From positions 2,661 through 10,361 of the forward strand of contig BJFZ01000044.1 in assembly GCA_014190175.1 (NCBI GenBank): 7,701 nucleotides of DNA. The letters run 5' to 3'. This document shows positions 1 through 7,479 of this stretch, one piece after another; the first letter of the stretch is position 1, and each line of letters starts with the position of its first letter. Below the pieces are notes generated by a model that saw nothing but the letters and a program-made list of their open reading frames with translations, did not search any database and was not told the DNA's origin. A program made the translations under genes and the position numbers. This DNA comes from Actinomycetes bacterium. GTDB lineage: Bacteria; Actinomycetota; Actinomycetes; Nanopelagicales; Nanopelagicaceae.

Positions 1-967
1 GAATAATTGCGCCTAAATCCCCACCAATGGTGATCGAACTCTCCCCACTTTCTTTACTAACTACCGCCTGGCCACCCCATACGAAGGCGATCGACTCGGT
101 AGTAATTTGATGAGGTTGCGGGTTATTGGACAGCGGAAGTTGGAGCAATTTTAGTTCCGGAGCGCTCCACGCTTTGCCGTTTACTATCTTCTCTGGAGCT
201 ATTAAATAACTTTCTAAATTTTGAGCCGACAAATCTGCAATCTCCAAAAATAGATTTAGATCGATCGCTTTAATCGTTAATCCACCACGAACCACATTGT
301 CACTTGCAGCCATTACTTCAACCCCGGTGCCGTTTAAGTATGCATGGATTGTCCGCGGTGGCACGTAGATGCCTTGCCCTGGGGAAAGTTTTACAAAATT
401 ACAAAGTAGCGTTGCGAGCACATCAAGTCGATCTGGATATCTGTTAGCGACTTCTAAACTCCATTTTTGCCTATCGTTAGGATTTGCCACTTTTCGCAAG
501 TTACTGATCAAATCGGGAATTAAATTCAAATCATCAGGAGCCCCTAGAAGAATTTTCAACAGATCACTTATTGAATCGCCATTTTCTATTTTTGGAAGCA
601 GGAAATTTGAAATCCTTACGCTACCCATAGAGTTAACTGCCTCAATAATTTCACTTTCATCAGCAATTCCAACTAAAGCATAAAAATCTGATAACGCTAC
701 AAGCATCTCCGGTTTATGATTTGTATCTGAAAATAGTTCAGGGGTTTTATTTACTTGAGATTTATTTGGATGAACTTGCAAAGATAAACTCTGTTCTACT
801 GCCAAAATTTTTGCTAGAACTGGGAGGCTTCCTTTTGGAAAATCTCCAAACCACAACTCCGCTTCAGGCTGCTTACTATTTTCAGCTCCCCGATTGCCCG
901 CTAATACTGAATTAGATCCCCAGGCATAAGTTTTCACAACTCCGTTAAGTTGTTTAATTTCACTCAT
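1..967 (-). CDS. manA: Mannose-6-phosphate isomerase, class I (3' end cut off by window edge)
   Basis: Zinc-dependent cytosolic enzyme that interconverts fructose-6-phosphate and mannose-6-phosphate, the entry step to GDP-mannose. 322 residues are visible; family members run to about 390-400, so roughly the last 70 lie outside the window. The N-terminal YAWGS (residues 14-18) and the AELWFG element (36-41) are typical. The type I zinc ligands are recognisable: Q64 and H66 in SLSLQVHPNK, E87 in HKPEML, and H208 in PPRTIHAYLNG. The signature VEVMAASDNVVRGGLT (216-231) carries the catalytic Arg at about R227. The ATG at 967 is chosen because YAWGS then sits at the usual distance from the start, and it follows the stop of the upstream zinc-protein gene by 17 bp, consistent with one operon. 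Its Shine-Dalgarno is weak. No frameshift or missing active-site residue is visible. Confidence 0.95.
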   Translation of the reverse strand, partial: MSEIKQLNGVVKTYAWGSNSVLAGNRGAENSKQPEAELWFGDFPKGSLPVLAKILAVEQSLSLQVHPNKSQVNKTPELFSDTNHKPEMLVALSDFYALVGIADESEIIEAVNSMGSVRISNFLLPKIENGDSISDLLKILLGAPDDLNLIPDLISNLRKVANPNDRQKWSLEVANRYPDRLDVLATLLCNFVKLSPGQGIYVPPRTIHAYLNGTGVEVMAASDNVVRGGLTIKAIDLNLFLEIADLSAQNLESYLIAPEKIVNGKAWSAPELKLLQLPLSNNPQPHQITTESIAFVWGGQAVVSKESGESSITIGGDLGAII

Positions 968-984
968 CTTAGATTTATACCTAA

Positions 985-1146
985 TTAACGTTTTCGCGCT
1001 TGATCAATAAGTAAAACTGGTATTCCATCTTGAATTGGATAAGCAAGCGGACATTTCACGCAAAGTAATTCAGAATTAATCTCCTCTAGAGAGGCGTGAC
1101 ACTCAGGACAAGCTAGCACCGCTAATATCTTTGGGTCGACACTCAT
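985..1146 (-). CDS. Trm112/YcaR-like small zinc-ribbon protein
   Basis: A 53-residue protein. It has a four-cysteine zinc ribbon, CPEC (C13, C16) and CVKC (C29, C32), followed by the family hallmark LAYPIQDGIPVLL (residues 34-46). Trm112 proteins act as small stabilising partners of class I methyltransferases in eukaryotes and archaea. The bacterial YcaR-type versions have no firmly established role, so a methyltransferase partner here is only possible. No methyltransferase gene is in the window. It lies 41 bp after manB and 17 bp before manA, the usual place for this gene in actinobacteria. The start at 1146 is preceded by a GGGATGAG stretch that can serve as ribosome binding site. An upstream ATG inside that stretch is out of frame and hits a stop at once. 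Confidence 0.9.
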   Translation of the reverse strand: MSVDPKILAVLACPECHASLEEINSELLCVKCPLAYPIQDGIPVLLIDQARKR

Positions 1147-1166
1147 TTACTCATCCCGTTCTACTT

Positions 1167-1194
1167 GTTTAAGTAACTTACTTGAACTTACTTT
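1167..1194. repeat. AT-rich palindrome overlapping a 10-bp tandem duplication at the manB 3' end
   Basis: On the plus strand, AACTTACTTG (1175-1184) is followed directly by AACTTACTTT (1185-1194), a 9/10 match spanning the manB stop codon. The overlapping stretch 1167-1187 is a near-perfect 21-bp inverted repeat: arms of AAGTAA and TTACTT around one central base, then one mismatch, then GTT/AAC. The stem is AT-rich with no U-tract, so it is not a convincing terminator. It could be a weak mRNA stem, a binding site, or the remains of replication slippage. Confidence 0.5.
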
Positions 1195-2567
1195 AAATTA
1201 GCAATCAATTCCAAGACCTCGTCCCGGACAGAGACCATTATTACACCAGTGTCCCCCTCAACGTTTAACCGTAAAAGTGGTTCTGTATTTGACCCTCTTA
1301 AGTTAAACCACCATTTTTCAGTAATGACCATTAATCCATCCAACTCATCAATTTCTAACAGATCGGCATGATTGAGGTAATGGGATTTAATTTTTGAAAT
1401 AACTGCTTGGATATCAGGAACTTTGGTGTTTATTTCTCCACTTTGCACATATTTTGCATATGGTGCCAATAGTTGCGACAAAGTTGTTCCCTGCTTTGCA
1501 GATCCAAGAGCTGCCAATGTGTGAAGAGCAGCTAATGCTCCCGAGTCGGCACCCCAAAACTCCTCAAAATAAAAGTGGCCAGAATGCTCCCCCGCAAAGA
1601 CAGCGCCAGATTCAGCCATCATCGCTTTAATAAATGAGTGACCGACTCGACTGCGAAGTGGAGTGCCACCATTAGCTGAAATTACCTCTGGAACTATGCG
1701 TGATGAAATTAGGCTATAGATAACTCTTGCCCCTGGATGTTTAGCAATTTCGCGTTGTGCAATGAGGGCACTTAATAAGGATGGATCAACAACATCCCCT
1801 TTTTCATCCACTAAAAAACAGCGGTCAGCATCTCCATCAAATGCAAGACCTAAATCTGCCTGGTTTGATCGCACGCTAGCCTGCAAATCAACTAAATTGG
1901 CGGCATCAATGGGATTAGCCTCATGATTTGGAAAAGTTCCATCCAATTCAAAAAACATTGGAATAACCTCTATTGGCAAATTAGCAAAAATTTTCGGAGC
2001 CGTATGCCCGGCCATTCCATTTCCTGCATCAATAACAACTTTTAAGGGCCTAATACTTCGGCAATCAACTAAGTCATTTAAGAATTTTGCATATTCGACT
2101 AGCAAATCTTGAGAAATAACTTTACCTTTTTTGTCTTTATCTGAATTTGCATAATTTCCACTTAATAAAACATCACGAATGAAATTTAAACCAGAATCTC
2201 GACCGATTGGTTTTGCAAATGCCTGGGCCATCTTAATTCCGTTGTAAGGGGCCGGATTATGACTTGCGGTAAACATTGCTCCAGGAATCTTTAACCTACC
2301 GGTAGCAAAATAAAGTTGATCTGTCGAAGAAAGACCAATATTTATTACATCAGTTCCTTGTAAATTTACTCCCTCGCTAAATGCCCTAACTAATTTGGGA
2401 GATGAGGGTCGCATATCGTGACCAACTACAATGCATTCACTTTTCACTAACATTGCAAATGCTTGTCCCACATTAAAAACAAAATCTGGAGTTAGATAAT
2501 TTTCTACTAAACCTCGGATATCATATGCTTTTATGATCTGGTCGATGAAACTTAATTCATATTTCAT
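1188..2567 (-). CDS. manB: Phosphomannomutase / phosphoglucomutase (alpha-D-phosphohexomutase family)
   Basis: Cytosolic enzyme converting mannose-6-phosphate to mannose-1-phosphate (often also glucose phosphates) through a phosphoserine intermediate. The 459-residue length is normal for bacterial PMM/PGM. All four domain signatures are present in order: phosphoserine loop TASHNP (S102), metal-binding DGDADR (244-249), sugar-recognition GEHSGH (326-331), and C-terminal phosphate-binding RGSNTEP (424-430). The N-terminal IIKAYDIRG is also typical. The ATG at 2567 is preferred over a TTG at 2612: homologues begin close to the KAYDIRG element, and the ATG lies only 4 bases after the DUF3499 stop, whereas the TTG would add 15 unrelated residues read through that gene. 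The GEHSGH loop is the form seen in dual PMM/PGM enzymes, so substrate range cannot be fixed from sequence. With manA in the same operon, mannose activation is the likely main role. Confidence 0.95.
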   Translation of the reverse strand: MKYELSFIDQIIKAYDIRGLVENYLTPDFVFNVGQAFAMLVKSECIVVGHDMRPSSPKLVRAFSEGVNLQGTDVINIGLSSTDQLYFATGRLKIPGAMFTASHNPAPYNGIKMAQAFAKPIGRDSGLNFIRDVLLSGNYANSDKDKKGKVISQDLLVEYAKFLNDLVDCRSIRPLKVVIDAGNGMAGHTAPKIFANLPIEVIPMFFELDGTFPNHEANPIDAANLVDLQASVRSNQADLGLAFDGDADRCFLVDEKGDVVDPSLLSALIAQREIAKHPGARVIYSLISSRIVPEVISANGGTPLRSRVGHSFIKAMMAESGAVFAGEHSGHFYFEEFWGADSGALAALHTLAALGSAKQGTTLSQLLAPYAKYVQSGEINTKVPDIQAVISKIKSHYLNHADLLEIDELDGLMVITEKWWFNLRGSNTEPLLRLNVEGDTGVIMVSVRDEVLELIANLK

Positions 2568-2571
2568 AACT

Positions 2572-2949
2572 TTAATCCGATGGGAGTGCGCGCAAATGTC
2601 CTCGACGGCCAAGTGAAGGATGAATCACTTCTTTTTGTGGCGAAGCCACACTGCGCACTGCTTCAGCGATCGCAAGTAGATCATCATGAGTTGGTCCAGT
2701 TGAATACTCTTCCGCCGCTAATTTAATTAATTCCCATCCACGTGGTGGGGTTAGTTTTTCTCCATGAACATTGCAAAGGTCATAATTATGTGGTTCGGCA
2801 AATGTTGCTAGCGGTCCGAGCACTACTGTTGAATCTGAATAAATATATGTCAAAGTCGAAACTGCTGGTTCACTACATCCCATTTTGGCGCAGCGTCGTG
2901 CAGATGGTCTAGACGGTCGCGAAGAGTGATTGGGCACAGTACGAGACAT
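2572..2949 (-). CDS. DUF3499 family protein, conserved in actinobacteria, function unknown
   Basis: 125 residues, related to the DUF3499 proteins found beside manB in actinobacteria (the Rv3258c position in Mycobacterium tuberculosis). The core is clear: a CAKMGC pair (C20, C25), then TLTYIYSDSTVVLGPLAT (residues 32-49), AEPHNYDLC (51-59) and LTPPRGWEL (66-74). C20, C25, H54, C59 and H62 are placed so that they could bind a metal such as zinc, but this is inference. No signal peptide or membrane segment is seen, so it is probably cytosolic. The N-terminus is basic and holds an imperfect SRP repeat (residues 10-15). The ATG at 2949 is chosen because MSR-type starts just ahead of the first Cys pair are usual. 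A TTG at 3009 would add 20 residues unlike the family. The downstream manB ATG follows the stop by 4 bases, so translation is probably coupled. Confidence 0.88.
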   Translation of the reverse strand: MSRTVPNHSSRPSRPSARRCAKMGCSEPAVSTLTYIYSDSTVVLGPLATFAEPHNYDLCNVHGEKLTPPRGWELIKLAAEEYSTGPTHDDLLAIAEAVRSVASPQKEVIHPSLGRRGHLRALPSD

Positions 2950-3011
2950 GTATATAAGGTAGTCGTTTTGATTAAGAAAGTTTGGGATTGGCGCGATAAA
3001 TAAAGTCAAAA
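2950..3011 (-). other. 62-bp non-coding gap between the DUF5719 and DUF3499 genes
   Basis: This is the longest gap inside the run from the glycosyltransferase gene to manA. On the transcribed strand a TTGACT sits at 3009-3004 and a TATATA run lies just before the DUF3499 ATG. No -10 element is found at 16-18 bp from TTGACT, and no clear Shine-Dalgarno precedes the ATG. An internal or leaderless promoter is possible but not supported. I see no hairpin. Confidence 0.3.
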
Positions 3012-4337
3012 TTACTTTCTTGGGGTCAAAACTTCGCTATCTGAAATTGGAAGTGCTGAGCGCTCAATTGCCGTAACTGGCCTAATCGCCATTACTGAAA
3101 CTCCTCGAGAATCCAATACTGAAAAACTCGCATACACCGGCTTAGCCCCTGGAATTATTCGAATTGCGCTTACATTGGCCGGGATTTTCCACGTATCGAT
3201 TCCAGCCAAATTTTTCCGACTTACTTTCTTTCGATTAGTTGTAGCTTCTACAACTACAGAACTATCTTCTGTATAAACATTAAGATTCATACCAATCGCA
3301 GGCACAGTTATTGCTTCGATGTTTTGCGCGTTAATTGCTTCACTTCCAGAACTCCAAGCGAAATCATAGAGTGATACCTTTACGCTCGAAAAAACTGATG
3401 CAATTATTGGTTCGGTTGCATCAATCTGCAAAGCGAAAAATCTACCTAAAGGTAAGGATGAGAATGGGAGTTGGACAACTTTACCGGCAGGAACTCTTAG
3501 CTCTGCTAAACCGACAGGTGAGTAAATCCCAGATTTTGCTAAATAAGTAACTTTCACTACGGCATCTGCTTCCCCTGGTACGAGTAACCGTAGAAATTGT
3601 GAGTTAACTTTTTGAGTTTTACTTTTTCCAATTACCGAGGTAACAAATACTTTTTTATTTGGTGCTGCAGTTGGTGTAACGAAATCTCCACCTAATTTTG
3701 CAAGTCCTTTTTTCTGCTCATCAAACAAAACAGCTGAAAACCTTCCAGCTCTAGCAATTAAATGGAAAGCTAGAAACTTTTTATTAGTAATCAATGAGTT
3801 TAGTTGGACTATTCGGGTGCTCTGTGCCGAGATAACTAAACTTTGATTACTTTCTTTCCCAACTTCGCTCCAAATTTCTAAATCTATAACCGCTTTGCTT
3901 CGATTTGGATTTACAAATTGAAAATATCCAATGCTGGAGATCGTAGATGTTCCACCCAAAACCCATTTTTCACTGATTGCCGGAGTGCACTGAGACAGAG
4001 CGATCCAACTTTGCGGTTTCACAGCTACGAGTAGAGGGCTTGCGCCCAACCCTTCTACCTCTTTTGCATAACTCCCCATACTAATAGAAGAAGTTTTTAG
4101 AGTTTTAAATTTCCTTTCTCCTTTTTTTACAGTTGCTACCCCGCGCTTTTTGGCCGATAAGTACACAACGGAATTAACTCCGGAAGGTTCTGAAGGGCAA
4201 ATCGTTGGCGAAATATTTTCGCTATATTTTCTAATCTCTGGCTTTGCCGAAAGAAGTTGCGAGAGAAGTACGATAAAAATAGCTGCAATTGCAATCGCCT
4301 GTATCCGGTTGATCCTTATCTCCTGGAATTTAATCAT
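3012..4337 (-). CDS. DUF5719 family membrane-anchored extracytoplasmic protein
   Basis: 441 residues. A short basic N-terminus is followed by one hydrophobic segment (about residues 11-29), predicted as a signal anchor. The rest is hydrophilic and beta-rich with repeated Val/Ile-alternating strands, so it should lie outside the membrane. The family pattern is visible: a Cys (C117) before W125, GGTSTISSIGYF (128-139) and an NP pair (143-144), with later sheet-forming blocks around 195-205, 260-320 and 395-420. Only two cysteines exist, C47 and C117, which may form a disulfide. No lipobox is seen. There is no known activity. Its ATG overlaps the stop of the glycosyltransferase gene as ATGA (4334-4337), so the two are translationally coupled and probably act together at the cell envelope. 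This is inference from arrangement. Confidence 0.8.
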   Translation of the reverse strand: MIKFQEIRINRIQAIAIAAIFIVLLSQLLSAKPEIRKYSENISPTICPSEPSGVNSVVYLSAKKRGVATVKKGERKFKTLKTSSISMGSYAKEVEGLGASPLLVAVKPQSWIALSQCTPAISEKWVLGGTSTISSIGYFQFVNPNRSKAVIDLEIWSEVGKESNQSLVISAQSTRIVQLNSLITNKKFLAFHLIARAGRFSAVLFDEQKKGLAKLGGDFVTPTAAPNKKVFVTSVIGKSKTQKVNSQFLRLLVPGEADAVVKVTYLAKSGIYSPVGLAELRVPAGKVVQLPFSSLPLGRFFALQIDATEPIIASVFSSVKVSLYDFAWSSGSEAINAQNIEAITVPAIGMNLNVYTEDSSVVVEATTNRKKVSRKNLAGIDTWKIPANVSAIRIIPGAKPVYASFSVLDSRGVSVMAIRPVTAIERSALPISDSEVLTPRK

Positions 4338-7300
4338 CTGGCCAACTCGACATCTGATAGTTCTGATCTCTTTCTTCCACGTGGAAGGGCAAAAAATATG
4401 ATTAACCCGATTGTCAATATTTGTAAGGAAATTCCGGCTCTCTGCAGCGGACCATCATGTATTAACAATGCGTCACCGGGGGCTTCGACTTTAAATTTTG
4501 TTAACCCATCTCCCGTTTTTTCGGCCTTTACAAACTGTCCATCTACCAGCAAATGCCAACCATCACTAAATCTTTCTGCAAGTAAAACTTCGCCGGCCTT
4601 TGGAATTTTAAAATTTGCTGAAATTCGATTAGCGGCAAGTGCAATTGGCTCTGCGTCAGCGCTAATAAATTTCACCCGAGCAGAATTTCCGGCTATCTTC
4701 CAAAGCACTCCATCTTTTGTGGCCGATAATCTTACTAATCCCCCTACGCCATCTATTTTGCGTGCTACTTCTTTGTCCACTGGTTCATTTAAGAAAATAT
4801 ATCTAACGCCATAATTTGCCAATTGTTCGCTTGGGTATTCTCCGGCACCATCAACAATTTCTGATACGATTTTAGAAATAACTGGTTCCTCTTTATACAT
4901 TAAATCCATTTCACCGAAATAAAGGTCACGCTCTCGCAACAAAGCGTATGAAACGCTGGTGCCAAGATCAGTTTGTTGGCTTTGTAATATTAAAGTTCGA
5001 GATCTTTCTTCCCCGGCAGTAGCAGCTGCTACAAAAGGTGGAATTATTTGTAAATTTCCAGCTCGTGTCGGGCTATCAGCACCGGGCAAAATCCACCAAA
5101 CCGAAAGTGCAAGTGTGGAATAAATTGCAACAGTTGAAAGAATTGCGGTCGAGATGTGCCGATATCCAAAATTTGAATTTTGTAATCGATAGACCAATCC
5201 ATTTAGCATCGTAGTTAGTGCAAATGTGCCAAAAAAATTAGCTAAGACCAAGAAAGCCCCCGGCCAAACTCGCCCTGGCAATGAATCTCCATTTGCATGT
5301 ATTGCAATCGCCATGAGAATTGCACTAAAACTAGTTGAAAGTAAAGTAAGCGCACCTAACAGGACTGCATGTGAGGATCGGAGCGCAATTAGGCCCACTA
5401 AAGCAACTATCCCTAAAATAAATATTGGTGGGGATCCAATGCCGCCAGGATTACCGATTAAGACTTGCCATGGTTGGCCGACTTCATTGCTAATTCCACT
5501 TTCCATTAGCCACTTGGTGGGATGTATAAGTGCATTAGTAGACCAAGGGGCAAGCGCTCCAACGCTTGCAAAAGTTATTACCCCGAATTTTTGAAGACGT
5601 TCATAAAAAATACTAGAACGCCACTTTGAATTAAGGACCAAGAAAATCATTGAACCCACGCCAATTAAGAAAAATGGTGGGCTAAATGAAACCAATAATG
5701 CAAACAAACCACTTAAAAATGCAATCCTTCTCCAGCGTAAATTTTCAGGATTATGTATCTGCCTTGCACTGATTGCACACATTGGTAAAAGGATTATAAA
5801 AAGCAAGGTGCCGATTCGACCTGACGAGATTGAAGTTATCATTAATGGATTTAATGAATAAAGCAATGCTCCAAGTGCAGAGTTTCCCTTTGATAAATTT
5901 CGATCTCTTAGAAATGCAAAAAAAGTTGCTGCTGCTAATACTGGGCCAAATAAAAAAATGATTGTTACCAGTAGGGATACGTTTCCAAAAGTCATAAGCG
6001 AAAGAAATGACAACAGCGGAAGTATTGGCAATGCAGGAGTGTTAGTACCTAGAGCTACTGCGTGCCAAGAGTCGCTGTAGATCCTCATTAATTCACTTGC
6101 ACTTGTAGGTACCTGAAGTAATGTTCCGCCAGAGATCTCACCCCACCTGTTTCTTCCAGCGATTAATGAGATAAAAGTTAGTGAAATTAGAAGTATCGGT
6201 AGTGGCCTAATTAAAAGACGCAAAGATTTAGGTTCACTTTCAGAGTCCATCAAATCAGCGTCATCATTTATTGGTTCGGTAATTACTGTTGTAGGTGCGC
6301 TATCAGTGCGTCGCAATACCAAATCCCGCAAATTTTCTAATGGAATAATCAGCTGATCTCGCCACGGAGCAAGAAATGGTCGCACGACGCGGGATGGAAG
6401 CAATCGGGTTAACTTGCGGCGCTTTCTGGCTTTTCTAAGAATATCCAGGCGCGAATAATTAAGCGCAATCGCTGCAATCTCATCTAATGCGTATCCCGGC
6501 AATTTTGCTAATAGATAACCTGTCGCTCGTAAAATCGCGGTAAATAGCAACCGAAGTGAAATCCACGGCAAAATCCATCGCGGTGCATTAACTAAAAGTA
6601 CATATGCTGCATGTCTGCGATCTAACAGATGTGGCCGATGAAGTGGTGCACCTTCTACATCAACTTCGCGCCGTTCTGTTGCGGCGGCTTCGGCATGATA
6701 AACGACTGCATCGGTTACACAAATAACTGAATACCCGGCAACGTGCGCGCGCCAACCAAGGTCAACATCATCTCTAAACAAAATTAGATGTGGATCAAAT
6801 CCGCCTAACTCCTCAAATAAATCTCTGCGAATTAATGCACCAGCGGTGCTGACTGAAAGTACATTTCGAATTCCATCATGTTGACCTTGATCTCGTTCGC
6901 GCGGCTCAAGGCCAGTCCAACGTGCGCCATTTATTCCAATACTTACTCCGACTTCTAATAAATAACCGCGGTCATTCCAACCACAAATCTTTGGACCAGC
7001 AATGCCAACCTGCGGGCGTTGACTCACCGCTTCAAGTAATGCGGCGAGCGCACCTGGGGCAGGAGCGCAATCATCATGCAACAACCAAAGCCATTCATTT
7101 GAGCCGTCACCGCCGTCACCACCACCACTCTTGCTGCCAATCTCTGGAAGAGTTTCCACCGCGATCGCGACAGCTTCACCAAAGCCACGTTCGCGCTCTA
7201 ACTCAATTAACGGCAAGCCAGAGTTGGTAATTAGTTGACGAGAGGAATCCAGAGATCCGGTATCTGCTACAACTACTTGGTTAGCTGGTCTGGTTTGTGA

Positions 7301-7426
7301 AGAGATCGCAGCCACAACTTCAGGAAGCCATAGGGCACCGTCATGGGTTACCAAAATCGCGGTAACAGTTAAATCTGGATAAGTTTTATCTGGTTCGGGC
7401 GCCAGTAGCCCCTCTGGAGTACTCAT
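4334..7426 (-). CDS. Large membrane glycosyltransferase: GT2 domain plus GT-C/YfhO-like polytopic region
   Basis: 1030 residues in three parts. Residues about 20-250 form a cytosolic GT-A fold GT2 domain. It starts with TVTAILVTHDG, has VVVADTGS (51-58), a metal/nucleotide-binding acidic motif in LLHDDCAP (115-122), and the acceptor-side FRDDVDLGWRAHVAGY (217-232) with likely catalytic-base Asp residues. Hydrophobic stretches, about 11-12 in all, lie near 285-303, 404-423, 464-505, 516-555, 566-600, 614-628, 665-710, 720-746, 757-780 and 998-1015. Residues about 782-995 form an extracytoplasmic domain containing SDGWHLLVDG (954-963), similar in style to YfhO/GT-C proteins. Donor and acceptor are unknown. 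A role in transferring sugars to a lipid carrier or wall polymer is inferred from fold and from the manA/manB neighbours. The ATG at 7426 has a strong ribosome binding site. A Gly/Asp-rich insert (98-110) lies inside the GT2 domain. Confidence 0.88.
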   Translation of the reverse strand: MSTPEGLLAPEPDKTYPDLTVTAILVTHDGALWLPEVVAAISSQTRPANQVVVADTGSLDSSRQLITNSGLPLIELERERGFGEAVAIAVETLPEIGSKSGGGDGGDGSNEWLWLLHDDCAPAPGALAALLEAVSQRPQVGIAGPKICGWNDRGYLLEVGVSIGINGARWTGLEPRERDQGQHDGIRNVLSVSTAGALIRRDLFEELGGFDPHLILFRDDVDLGWRAHVAGYSVICVTDAVVYHAEAAATERREVDVEGAPLHRPHLLDRRHAAYVLLVNAPRWILPWISLRLLFTAILRATGYLLAKLPGYALDEIAAIALNYSRLDILRKARKRRKLTRLLPSRVVRPFLAPWRDQLIIPLENLRDLVLRRTDSAPTTVITEPINDDADLMDSESEPKSLRLLIRPLPILLISLTFISLIAGRNRWGEISGGTLLQVPTSASELMRIYSDSWHAVALGTNTPALPILPLLSFLSLMTFGNVSLLVTIIFLFGPVLAAATFFAFLRDRNLSKGNSALGALLYSLNPLMITSISSGRIGTLLFIILLPMCAISARQIHNPENLRWRRIAFLSGLFALLVSFSPPFFLIGVGSMIFLVLNSKWRSSIFYERLQKFGVITFASVGALAPWSTNALIHPTKWLMESGISNEVGQPWQVLIGNPGGIGSPPIFILGIVALVGLIALRSSHAVLLGALTLLSTSFSAILMAIAIHANGDSLPGRVWPGAFLVLANFFGTFALTTMLNGLVYRLQNSNFGYRHISTAILSTVAIYSTLALSVWWILPGADSPTRAGNLQIIPPFVAAATAGEERSRTLILQSQQTDLGTSVSYALLRERDLYFGEMDLMYKEEPVISKIVSEIVDGAGEYPSEQLANYGVRYIFLNEPVDKEVARKIDGVGGLVRLSATKDGVLWKIAGNSARVKFISADAEPIALAANRISANFKIPKAGEVLLAERFSDGWHLLVDGQFVKAEKTGDGLTKFKVEAPGDALLIHDGPLQRAGISLQILTIGLIIFFALPRGRKRSELSDVELAR
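7103..7129. repeat. Coding minisatellite for a Gly/Asp loop
   Basis: The 9-bp unit GCCGTCACC occurs twice in tandem (7103-7111, 7112-7120) and runs into ACC triplets to 7129. Read on the minus strand it encodes the GGGDGGDGS stretch at residues 101-109 of the glycosyltransferase, just before the conserved EWLWLLHDD. It is likely a flexible surface loop and a place where repeat number could change in steps of three residues. Confidence 0.7.
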
Positions 7427-7431
7427 AACAA

Positions 7432-7440
7432 CCCCACCTT
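7432..7440 (-). promoter_or_regulatory. Strong ribosome binding site of the glycosyltransferase gene
   Basis: The transcribed strand reads AAGGTGGGG, ending 5 bases before the ATG at 7426. It is the clearest Shine-Dalgarno in the window; most other genes rely on very close or overlapping starts. This supports independent translation initiation here and the choice of the 7426 start. Confidence 0.7.
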
Positions 7441-7445
7441 ACGGT

Positions 7446-7479
7446 GCTCACCTACTGTGCGGTAATCAGCACAGTGAGC
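7446..7479 (-). promoter_or_regulatory. Bulged hairpin just upstream of the glycosyltransferase ribosome binding site
   Basis: In the transcript, GCTCAC plus TGTGC (7479-7474, 7473-7469) can pair with GCACA (7460-7456) and GTGAGC (7451-7446). This gives 11 base pairs with an 8-base loop and a 4-base bulge (7455-7452). The hairpin ends 5 bases before the ribosome binding site. No U-tract follows, so a simple intrinsic terminator for whiB is unlikely. A role in mRNA processing, translation control or protein binding is possible. The pairing is seen; the function is not. Confidence 0.5.

Noticed and set aside
369..915. Plus-strand open frames opposite manA
   Set aside because: They oppose a clear manA reading frame with intact zinc ligands and have no recognisable family features.
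1147..1187. Terminator between manB and the Trm112-like gene
   Set aside because: The inverted repeat is AT-rich with a tiny loop and no U-tract, and the next genes are closely spaced in the same direction.
2568..2612. Longer manB start at a TTG, overlapping the DUF3499 gene by 41 bases
   Set aside because: The extra 15 residues do not resemble phosphomannomutase N-termini, and an ATG at 2567 gives the usual distance to KAYDIRG.
2950..3009. Longer DUF3499 start at a TTG
   Set aside because: The added 20 residues are unlike the family, whose members begin just before the Cys pair; the ATG at 2949 fits better.
4257..4814. Plus-strand open frame of 185 codons
   Set aside because: It lies opposite the DUF5719 and glycosyltransferase genes, has no recognisable domain, and is explained as the antisense of real coding sequence.
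6922..7230. Plus-strand frame with a His-rich run
   Set aside because: The His run is only the antisense reading of the Gly/Asp minisatellite inside the glycosyltransferase gene.
7446..7479. Intrinsic terminator for whiB
   Set aside because: The hairpin is followed by a purine-rich ribosome binding site and not by a U-tract.
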